Source of the DNA: Stephanodiscus triporus
Lineage: Eukaryota; Bacillariophyta; Thalassiosirophyceae; Thalassiosirales; Thalassiosiraceae
Direction: 5' to 3'
DNA length: 14,819 nucleotides
Assembly: GCA_036939755.1 (NCBI GenBank)
Contig: JALLAZ010000497.1
Coordinates: 1-14,819 of the forward strand
The position numbers and the translations under genes are program-made. The notes beneath the pieces were generated by a model, which was given only the letters and a program-made list of their open reading frames with translations, did not search any database and was not told the DNA's origin. Shown piece by piece: positions 8,024 to 14,819 of this stretch. Position 1 is the stretch's first letter; every line of letters starts with the position of its first letter.

Positions 8024-9919
8024 TTATTTTACGTACTCCCAATTGTGAACCATCATCTTCGAGACGCACTGTAAGGCGTGGCGTTGCAATTCCGGATTGT
8101 CGTGCTCGATCAACGCCATGGCGAGCTCCTTCGCGCCGAGTCGCTTCGCTATCGCCCTGCCGTTGGGATAATGACGGCAGAATTCGCCAAGGTCGAAGCA
8201 CGCTATCGCAGCGACGTCCTCGTCCTTGCTTGTCACGAGGGATATCAGTATCTTGACCAACTCGAAGTTCCCGTCCTTCCCCTCCATCATCTTCGCGTTC
8301 TCCTTGAAGAAAGCGTCTGTGTGGGTGGATCCCCACTGGAGCTGTCCGGTCTCGACCTCGTTCTGGTAAACCTCCCATCGCGTCATCTCCTTGAAGTTGT
8401 CCACGAGCAGCCTCTCGAGCGCGTCGATGTCGTCGACGATGTCCGGGTCGGTGAATTGCCGATCCCGCAACAGCCCGATCGCCTTCATCAGGCCGCAGCC
8501 GATCATCTCCCCGAGGAAGACCTTCGAGTCGATGCGCGGTACGTCCGGCTCCGGGTTGATATCCGCGGAGCAGTAGGCGAGGTTCCTAAGCGCCGCGAGG
8601 GCAACGCGAACGATCTTCTCGCGCGGGGCCGACGACACGAGCTCGACGAGGGCGGCGACCGGCAGTCCGTCCTTCGCGAAGTCCGCACGTACGTCCGCGA
8701 AGTTGTTCAGCTCGTACGTGAGGCACCAGAGGCAGAAGGCGAGCTCGTACAATTGCTGCACGGACGAGTTGGCGGATCGCGGCGAGGACGACGAGGAGGA
8801 GGAGGAGGAGGACGACGTCCCGCCGGTCGCCGCAGACGACGACGACGACGACGACGACTCCTTCCGGATGCCGCCGCGGTGCCTCAGCTGGCGCGATAGG
8901 TGCTTGATCCCGCCGGATGCCGCGAAGATCTGCCTTCCCTCCGTGGCGCCCATGAGGGTCATGATGGCGGGCACGGAGGTGCCGACGGTGGTGGCGTTGG
9001 AACTCTTGAGCTGCGAGATGAGCCACGCGGTGAGCGCCTCCAGAGGCTGATGGACGGGCGCGGGACGAGAGAGAGAGAGTGAGAGAGAGAGAGAGAGAAG
9101 GAGCGGTCGAAGGATGACAGGACGGGTGAGAAGAACGAGGGTATTGAATGTTCCGTAGAGGGAAAAAAAAGGCGGCGATGATACAACATCGTAGGAGTGG
9201 CTCCCCCCCCCCCCCCCCCCCGACTCCTGAAATATGCATAATATATTCACCACGAAGCCCCTCACCTCGATGACCGACGCGTAGGACGGAACCCTCTTCG
9301 CGAGTGCCTCCTCCTTGACGGTCGTGCTGCTGGCCGTCATCGACTCCTTCCCCTGCCGCTGACGCTGACTCGGACACGCCGCCAACAGGACCACCGCGAG
9401 GCAGAGCGCGCTGCTCCTCTGCGCGTACGGGTCTCCCTTCCCCCTGCTAACGACGCGCAATAGAGACTTCCACTGCTCGACGATGTCGCCGTGCTGTCCG
9501 GGGTAGAAGACGTTCGCGATCGAAACCCCATTCTCCGAGGCCCACGGCGACGTCAGGGCGACGAGTATCGCGTGCAGCCTCGCGATGGCGTAGTGAGTCA
9601 CGACGCCGAGGGGATCGGCGTCGAGGGCGTCGAGCGCGCGATTCTCCGCGACCGCCTCCTCGGCGACGCCGAGCCGTCCGACGTGTCCCGCGACGCCCGA
9701 CGACGCCTCGGCGAGGAGCTTGAGCAGCACCCGCACGTACATCGTCGCGTCGCGCGGATCGCCGAGGGTGTACTCGATGGGATTCGTCTCGGCCATGCGA
9801 AGCAGGGCGGTCTCCTGGGGGGTCAGTCGGAGTGACGAGAGGGGATCCCACTGTATGTGTCGGAAGGCCGACGCCACGGGGGAGGGGGGGATGGCGACCA
9901 GGGCCATTGTTCGGTTCAT
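8024..9919 (-). CDS. ATP6V1H: V-type proton ATPase subunit H, two exons
   Basis: Exons read 9919-9266 and 9046-8024 on the minus strand, giving 558 residues. Subunit H (Vma13 in yeast) belongs to the cytosolic V1 sector, built of HEAT/armadillo-like repeats, and couples V1 to Vo and inhibits free V1. The C-terminal ~150 residues carry the family hallmark: NFKEMTRWEVYQNEVETGQL then QWGSTHTDAFFKENA, ELVKILISLV, DLGEFCRHYPNGR and the final MVHNWEYVK. Upstream are AFCLWCLTYELNNFADV and REKIVRVALAALRNLA, also typical. A Ser-rich insert with S8 and S11 runs (about 282-310) is coded by TCC/TCG repeats and makes it longer than the usual 440-480. The ATG at 9919 is followed by another at 9907. Its 5' spacer is shared with the divergent plastid-protein gene. 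Confidence 0.94.
   Translation of the reverse strand: MNRTMALVAIPPSPVASAFRHIQWDPLSSLRLTPQETALLRMAETNPIEYTLGDPRDATMYVRVLLKLLAEASSGVAGHVGRLGVAEEAVAENRALDALDADPLGVVTHYAIARLHAILVALTSPWASENGVSIANVFYPGQHGDIVEQWKSLLRVVSRGKGDPYAQRSSALCLAVVLLAACPSQRQRQGKESMTASSTTVKEEALAKRVPSYASVIEVRGFVVNILCIFQESGGGGGGSHSYDVVSSPPFFSLYGTFNTLVLLTRPVILRPLLLSLSLSLSLSRPAPVHQPLEALTAWLISQLKSSNATTVGTSVPAIMTLMGATEGRQIFAASGGIKHLSRQLRHRGGIRKESSSSSSSSAATGGTSSSSSSSSSSSPRSANSSVQQLYELAFCLWCLTYELNNFADVRADFAKDGLPVAALVELVSSAPREKIVRVALAALRNLAYCSADINPEPDVPRIDSKVFLGEMIGCGLMKAIGLLRDRQFTDPDIVDDIDALERLLVDNFKEMTRWEVYQNEVETGQLQWGSTHTDAFFKENAKMMEGKDGNFELVKILISLVTSKDEDVAAIACFDLGEFCRHYPNGRAIAKRLGAKELAMALIEHDNPELQRHALQCVSKMMVHNWEYVK
9047..9265 (-). 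other. V-ATPase H intron, stop-free and a multiple of three (219 bp)
   Basis: On the minus strand the donor is GAG|GTGAGG and the acceptor is CCATCAG|CCT, both in phase 0. The interior contains a G19 run (C on the plus strand, 9203-9221) and a CT/GA dinucleotide tract (about 9066-9100). It translates without a stop into Gly6 and Leu-Ser repeats that no V-ATPase H shows. Removing it joins SYASVIE to PLEALTAWLISQL, which suits the family. Confidence 0.85.
9203..9221 (+). repeat. Poly-C homopolymer, 19 bases, inside the V-ATPase H intron
   Basis: Nineteen C residues on the plus strand (G19 in the transcript), close to the 5' splice site of the V-ATPase H intron. It matches in length the G19 run at 2863-2881. 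Confidence 0.9.
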
Positions 9920-10564
9920 TCTCAGGTGTTGAGTTCGTAGTTTTTTTTACTCTCTCCAGAGAGTTGTAATAAATGATATTATGGTTGAGTTTATGTTGTA
10001 AGTAGGAAACATCTCTCTCTAAGCAAAAGCAACCCAGGCGACAGAATCAGGAAAAGCTAACGAGAGGGGAGAAAGATCCACGAGAAAAGAATCTACTTCT
10101 CCGAGCAAAACTCTGTCTCGCGATGTACGGTTGGCCGCGTACGTATCTTAGAAGAAAGAAGATGGCTAGACAGCATCCTGCCGTTGAGATTCGCTTGCGA
10201 TTTATTAAGGAATCAGTAGTTCTTTTGAGGGATTGCTTTTCCTTCCACGAAAACCACGGACCAAGGACAGACCAAATTGGGCGAAGGAAGGCGCGCGCGA
10301 AACGAAGAAAGCAGCCCCCCCCCGGCGCGGCGGCGGCCAGAGGCAGAAGAAAGGCCGAAAACCGCCGGCCAGCTGGTTGCCATCAACAACCCATCATCTT
10401 CTCTGCCTTCACCGAAGAAAGAATATCTTCTCTCTACGCAAAGATATGTACACAAATTGGATGCACCGAGGCGAGAAGAGGAAGTACCATAGTGATCATT
10501 TTTCAGACTCCTTCTTCTCGAGCACACAACGAGAACAATAACATCAGAGAAGCAGCGAAACGGA
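9920..10564. other. Divergent spacer, promoter region of V-ATPase H and the plastid repeat protein
   Basis: No gene is supported. A T8 run (9941-9948) is followed by the short hairpin ACTCTCT-CC-AGAGAGT (9949-9964) in the leader of V-ATPase H. The middle is purine-rich on the plus strand. An open frame at 10123-10578 is Arg/Lys-rich, overlaps the next gene's start and has no family motif. Confidence 0.45.
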
Positions 10565-11852
10565 ATGATGGAATATAAAATGAGTCAACGTGTTCAACGA
10601 ATCGCGTTGGCCTACTTCCTCCTCGCATCCACCTGCCTTCGTCATGCCTCGGGATTCGCCCCGTCGTCGTCGTTCTCGTTCTCGTCGAAGCAACGACGAT
10701 CGCGACTTGCAATGTCATCGAGCGCCTCCCCTCCGTCGTCGTCCTCTCATCCGTCCGTCGTCGCCGCCGCCGCCGCCGCCGCCGAGTCGTACTACCCCCA
10801 GCTCCTCGCCTCCGCATCCATCTGCGCGTCGTCGGAGGGATGCCCGATCGAGACGGCGGAATCGTACCTGCGCGCGATCTTCCTCGTCCAGAGCGGATGC
10901 GCCGCGGGGACCGTGTCCGGGAGCGGGGTGTGCGACGACGTGACGGTCGTCGGCGAGGTCGTGGCGAATTTGAGGGAGAAGATCGGCAATGCGGGCAGGG
11001 CGAGATGGGGGGGGGGGGAGGTCGGGTGAGTGGCGGCGGCGGCGGCGGCGGCGGCGGCGTTGTCGTTGTTGTTGTTGGCGGGTGGAAACATTGCCATTTT
11101 AAAAGCGGATCCCGTGAGCTGGGAGGAGGGGGGGGGGAGGGTTGCACGAGGGATGTCGCTCTTCGCGTCTTCTCGTGATTGGCGCCCGTCTGTTTCTTCG
11201 ATTTTTCGCCTCCCATATCCCTTTCCTTCCTCCTTCCTCTCCTACTTTCCTTCTTTCGAAAATAACGCACGCACGCACGCACGCACGCATAAGAACATTC
11301 TGGGATCGTCGACGGGAGGAGCTCCCGAAGCCCGCATACCTCGCGCTCGCGGCCCTGTACGCTGTCGCGTGCGCGTGCGCGTTACATCCCCCCGATGCCT
11401 CCGTCGTCGTCGTCGCGGGGGGAGGGGGGGGGGTATCGCCCCTGGCCGCTCAAGAGATGTGGTGGGCCGTCCGGGACGGTTACGTTGGCGACGTCGTCGC
11501 GCACGTGTTTCGCAACGGCGGGCTGCTGGTGGGGGGGGACGTCTTGGGAGATGCGCTGTCGTCGGCGGCGTCGTCGCTGACGACGACGATTGGAGATGGC
11601 GACGGCGTCGTCGTAGGAAACGCGCCGCTCTCCCCGCAGGAGTTGTTCTGGTCCATACGCGACGGTTACGCCGGGAACACGTTGTTTTCGACGACTGGCG
11701 TCGTCATCGGCGGCGGCGGCGGCGGCGGGGGGATCTTGGAGGAGTCCTCCGTAGTTCCCTTCACGCCCCAGGAGGTTTGGTGGGCGATCAAAAATGGCTA
11801 TGCCCATGACATGATCGAGCACTGGTTTCGCAATGGAGGATTGTTGGTTTAG
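10565..11852 (+). CDS. Probable plastid-targeted protein with three WW/FW-x-[VI]-[RK]-[DN]-G-Y repeats
   Basis: Exons 10565-11025 and 11294-11852 give 339 residues. The N-terminus has a hydrophobic signal-like segment (residues 13-24) followed by ASGFAP (28-33) and a Ser/Arg-rich stretch. That is the bipartite plastid signal of algae with red secondary plastids, in which Phe after cleavage is critical. Mature residues ~75-145 include SICASSEGCPIETAESYLRA and two further Cys. Residues ~169-184 (YLALAALYAVACACAL) could be a membrane helix. Three repeats follow: PLAAQEMWWAVRDGYVGDVV (203-222) ending HVFRNGGLLV; PLSPQELFWSIRDGYAGNTL (265-284), with its tail lost; and PFTPQEVWWAIKNGYAHDMI (309-328) ending HWFRNGGLLV at the C-terminus. 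Gly and Ser/Thr linkers join them. I do not recognise the family. Met6 is an alternative start. A G12 run (11007-11018) just before the donor makes the local frame fragile. Confidence 0.8.
11026..11293 (+). other. Plastid-protein intron (GT-AG, 268 bp)
   Basis: The donor CGG|GTGAGT is near-perfect and the acceptor is CATAAG|AAC. Splicing is in phase 2, making a Gly codon then TFWDRRREELPKPAYLALAAL. The other nearby AGs (11317-11318 and 11329-11330) are out of phase. The intron contains a GGC repeat (about 11033-11058), a long pyrimidine tract (about 11221-11257) and an ACGC x6 repeat (11265-11289) next to the acceptor. Confidence 0.78.
11265..11289 (+). repeat. (ACGC)6 tetranucleotide repeat
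   Basis: Six tandem ACGC units lie between the pyrimidine tract and the 3' splice site of the plastid-protein intron. Confidence 0.9.
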
Positions 11853-12079
11853 AAAGAGTCAGGGAGGAGGGTGGAGGGGGGAGGGGATGGGCGATGGATG
11901 GGGGGTGAGCAGCAAGGATATATTACCCACCTGCCTTGGATTGAAACGTCGCTCTGTTTTCGCAACGGACAGCGAAGCATCGCACTGAGTTGAAAAGGGC
12001 TTGCACATGTTAGGGGGAGAACGACTAGATTTTTGAATACGCCTCTAGATCTTACTTTGTACAATAATTGTCTCGTAGG

Positions 12080-12125
<46 letters not shown>

Positions 12126-12935
12126 AGCGAGCGTGCCGATAATTGTCACCTCTCGACCTAAGGCTTCAGAGTGAACACAACATCAATCCAACCATGGTCC
12201 TACCCACCATTTCCTTTGTCTTTGGTGCCAAGCTCGGATATTTGCGTTTCACGGTACAATAACTGGTAGCCGCCAAGTTTGAGCTCTCTAATCCTGAGCA
12301 ACGGGGAGTTGTGCGGCTTAGGGAGGGCGATAATTGTCTCTAGGTTCAGGGTTCTGCCCCGAATAGAGGTTACGATGACACAATCCAGTTTTCGATTGAT
12401 GCCATGATTGAGGGAGCTTGCACTGATGTCAGAAAGGAAGGAGCAAATCGAACAGAGAGAAGCTCTCGGCTCGTGGAAAAGATGCAACAATGAGATGCAT
12501 CGATATAGCCAGCATGAACATGGCAATTAGGGGTGATATTCCTAGTAAAAACAATCGCCTGTAACTTCACATCTGGTGAATTTCGAATAGAAACAATTCC
12601 CTGGCGGCTCATTCAAGAACCGCTTGCGCTACTACTAGGTAGTATTTTTCTTTGTTCCGAGTTTAGATTTACAGGCAAATCTCTTAAGGTTATGTGTTTA
12701 CGCCTCGATGTGAGAGGGATAATTTGTCGCGCGATACCCCCCCCCCCCGGTAATTACCAGCTCACGTGAGAGACGCTTGTGGCATTGCAATACTCGGTCA
12801 TTGTGCCGAGGAAAGGAACTGTAGAAATACAAATATCAACGAAGCGAAGCCCCCCGTCGGAGCACGCCCGTAAAGTAAGATCCCACTCACCCTCCCTACT
12901 TATATACCTCGATCGTCGAATCAGATCTATATGTA
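11853..12935. other. Convergent gene-free spacer between plastid-protein and ZIP genes
   Basis: This is the longest spacer in the window. It carries a TC microsatellite (12085-12123), three copies of (G/A)ATAATTGTC at 12063, 12138 and 12329, and a C12 run (12737-12748). Minus-strand frames between 12200 and 12612 (for example NLETIIALPKPHNSPLLRIR) are moderately protein-like, but overlapping in different frames and unrecognised. A decayed gene fragment is possible but unproven. Confidence 0.45.
12085..12123 (+). repeat. (TC)n microsatellite, 39 bases
   Basis: Uninterrupted TC dinucleotide repeat in the spacer downstream of the plastid-protein gene. Confidence 0.95.
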
Positions 12936-14048
12936 TTAAGCGTGATCGCCCTCGATAGATCTCTGGATCAGTATCATCAAGCCCAGCGCGGACGTGCTAA
13001 CGACGCCGGTCGTCACGGCGTCCGTGTCCTCGTAGGCCTCCATGAGGAGCTCCATGAACGCCACCCACATCATCGCGCCGCCCGCGAATCCAAGTCCCAC
13101 GGGGAGCAGCGGCAGGAAGGAGTGAACGAACATGAAAGCCGGGACGGCCATCAGGGGCTGGGGCAGGGACGTGACCACGCACCATATCGCGGCGGTGGCC
13201 TTCGACACCCTCCGCGGCAACAGCACGATGGCCACCGCGAGTCCCTCCGGGACGTTGTGAACGGCGAGGCTCGCGGAGATGAACATGCCGAAGTCGTGCC
13301 CGCGCTCGCCCCCGAAGCTAACGCCTATCCCCACCCCCTCGCTGAAGGAGTGCAACGTCATAACGAAGACCATCAGCAGTATCTTGCGCGTGTCCGCGCC
13401 GGACATCGACCCTAGCTTCACGTCGTCCTCGTGCCTGTCGAGGAAGTTCTTCGTGCAAAGTATGAAGAGCAGGCCGAGGACGCAGCCGATCCCCGTCCGC
13501 GCCGACGCCGACACGTCCGACGAGTCGTCCGCGTCGACGAAGGTGCACCCCTCCAGGAAGAGGGAGTAGCTCGCGGCGCACATCATCCCCGCCGCGACGG
13601 CGTTCGACACGCCGATCCAGTACTCCCTCATCTCGGTGACGAAGCACAGCGGCAATACGCCGAGTCCGGTGGAAACGGCGCTGATCCAGCCGTAGTAGAA
13701 GACCGTGTGCAGCGTCGGCTTCTCGTTGGGGTCCGGGCTAACGAACCAGGAGGATCGAGGGTGGAGGACGCACGTCACGACGGCCAAGGCGACGAGGATG
13801 GCGTACGACCTCCTCTCGGAGTGTGCGGATTCGGCCTCGACGATTTTCGACTCATCATCGTCCGTTTCCCGCCCCTCCCGAGGTTTCTTGGCCCCGTCGT
13901 CGTCGTCCTTCGACGCGGGTCCGGCGCCGTTTCGAGACGACGACGTCGACGTCGACATCGACGCCGACGACAACGACGACGCCGACGGCGGCGGCGCGCT
14001 TTTGCCATCAACATCCCTGGCTTTCGCCTGATTCCTCGTCACGACCAT
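12936..14048 (-). CDS. ZIP-family divalent metal transporter
   Basis: This is 370 residues in one exon. It moves Zn2+ or related divalent metals towards the cytosol across a cell or organelle membrane. The first ~80 residues are low-complexity Ser/Asp/Lys-rich, partly from GTCGAC-type repeats. About eight hydrophobic segments follow, starting near 81. The diagnostic motifs are TLHSFSEGVGIG (231-242; HxxxEG) and AVHNVPEGLAVA (262-273; HNxPEG) in two adjacent helices, which form the binuclear metal site in characterised ZIPs. SLPQPLMAVP and an FAGGAMMWVAFMELLMEA helix follow, as in ZupT/GufA-type members. The loop before the HSFSEG helix is short and lacks the His-rich cluster of many plant and animal ZIPs. 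The start is the ATG at 14046-14048. Family firm; metal and membrane not determinable. Confidence 0.93.
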   Translation of the reverse strand: MVVTRNQAKARDVDGKSAPPPSASSLSSASMSTSTSSSRNGAGPASKDDDDGAKKPREGRETDDDESKIVEAESAHSERRSYAILVALAVVTCVLHPRSSWFVSPDPNEKPTLHTVFYYGWISAVSTGLGVLPLCFVTEMREYWIGVSNAVAAGMMCAASYSLFLEGCTFVDADDSSDVSASARTGIGCVLGLLFILCTKNFLDRHEDDVKLGSMSGADTRKILLMVFVMTLHSFSEGVGIGVSFGGERGHDFGMFISASLAVHNVPEGLAVAIVLLPRRVSKATAAIWCVVTSLPQPLMAVPAFMFVHSFLPLLPVGLGFAGGAMMWVAFMELLMEAYEDTDAVTTGVVSTSALGLMILIQRSIEGDHA

Positions 14049-14819
14049 GATTTCGTCGTTATTACAACGGAGCGGGGAATATATGCTATTATTTTCAAAG
14101 ACGCGACGCGATGCGATGCTAACGAAGAAGGCGATGCCGGACCTGGAAGCTTAATGGGAGGAAGTCGCGTCTCTCTAGCGCGTTGGAGCGATCGGTAGAT
14201 ATTACAATTCGAAGATGTTGTGGAGTGTCGTGGATGCGATTTTGGTGTAGGTTGGCATGTCTAGTAGGAGTAACACTCGAACGAGGCAGCAGCGTTTGCG
14301 CTAAGTATTGGGGTAAGTATGATGTGTATGAGTCTGCAACGTCTTGTTTATATATATATGGAATTGGCTCGGTCAATGGCGATGATGGTGGACGAAAGCA
14401 GCAATCGCCACCCCCATTACTTTGATGCGTGGGGGAATGAAGTCCTGGCCTGCCCTTTTTTTTGGGCCAACGAACAAGTACCGTGTGGTGGTGTCGTCGT
14501 GGTGGTTTGTTGTCGTCAGGGAAGGAGAGCCAATGCCGGTTCCACGTGTGAAACAAAAAAGACCGGTTGTCATAGGTGTGCCGGTACCGGTACGACCTTC
14601 GTACATGGTCTAAGTTAGATGATGTTGTGTCCACCAATTTACTAGAGTACTTTAGAGAGCGCCAACCGCCACACCCATGGACCATGGCATTGCCCCCAAA
14701 AGGAAAAATCCGAAACCAAACAACACAACAACACATAACAATAATATCAACCACCTCTCTTGGTGTGATAAATACCACTATCTAGGTACTTCCCTCTACT
14801 TCCCTCTGCTCCACTCCAC
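14049..14819. other. 5' flank of the ZIP transporter gene; no gene supported
   Basis: This should contain the ZIP promoter and 5' UTR. A minus-strand frame is open from 14778 to 14119, but it reads as His/Arg/Ser-rich non-protein-like sequence, and other frames on both strands are open over the same DNA. TATATATATA occurs at 14350-14359. The palindrome CCGGTACCGG is at 14581-14590, and GCCC-T8-GGGC is at about 14452-14467. Confidence 0.45.

Noticed and set aside
8078..8899. 273-residue plus-strand frame opposite V-ATPase H
   Set aside because: It is the antisense of the well-conserved V-ATPase H C-terminal exon and has no family motif.
10123..10578. 151-residue Arg/Lys-rich frame
   Set aside because: It overlaps the start of the plastid-protein gene in another frame, lacks motifs and lies in a promoter region.
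12085..12123. Repeat array as CRISPR
   Set aside because: It is a dinucleotide microsatellite with no repeat-spacer structure, in a eukaryotic genome.
12200..12612. Minus-strand frames (108 and 80 residues) that look mildly protein-like
   Set aside because: They overlap in different frames, have no recognisable domain, and may at best be decayed sequence. Kept only as a note in the spacer entry.
14119..14778. 219-residue minus-strand open frame upstream of the ZIP gene
   Set aside because: Long but His/Arg/Ser-rich without hydrophobic core patterning. Plus-strand frames are open over the same DNA, and it covers the expected ZIP promoter.

Overview
This is nuclear DNA of a photosynthetic eukaryote, most likely a stramenopile alga such as a diatom. 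The genes are single, widely spaced and on both strands. Four of the five introns are short GT-AG introns and one is GC-AG. There are no operons or bacterial ribosome-binding sites. One protein starts with a signal peptide followed by ASGFAP, which closely matches the ASAFAP plastid-targeting motif of algae with red secondary plastids. Coding DNA is GC-rich, with long GAC/GTC/TCC codon runs. The spacers are AT-richer and carry simple repeats and long homopolymers. The species cannot be named from the sequence.

Layout: 1-243 is a large foldback (MITE-like) element cut by the left edge. 744-2144 (+) is a four-exon carbamate kinase with a probable mitochondrial presequence. 3008-3920 (-) is a glutathione S-transferase-like gene with a one-base frameshift. 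4467-5702 (+) is an intronless unnamed protein with an acidic disordered half and a conserved-looking C-terminal half. 5926-6187 is a degenerate tandem repeat. 6456-7058 (+) is the core spliceosomal protein SmB. 8024-9919 (-) is V-ATPase subunit H with one stop-free intron. 10565-11852 (+) is a two-exon, probably plastid-targeted protein with three WW/FW-x-[VI]-[RK]-[DN]-G-Y repeats. 12936-14048 (-) is a ZIP-family metal transporter. The remaining spacers hold microsatellites and no gene I can support. I found no tRNA, rRNA, snRNA or CRISPR array by eye.

The genes do not form a pathway. They cover nitrogen/carbamoyl phosphate metabolism, conjugation, splicing, proton pumping, a plastid function and metal transport, as expected for a random nuclear segment. 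Two gene pairs are divergent and may share promoter regions: GST-like/unnamed acidic protein and V-ATPase H/plastid repeat protein. The least explained coding sequences are the plastid repeat protein and the acidic protein with the VSFSS-GDxP-SLDW block. The oddest structural features are the foldback element, the GC-AG intron, the open V-ATPase intron and the GST frameshift.
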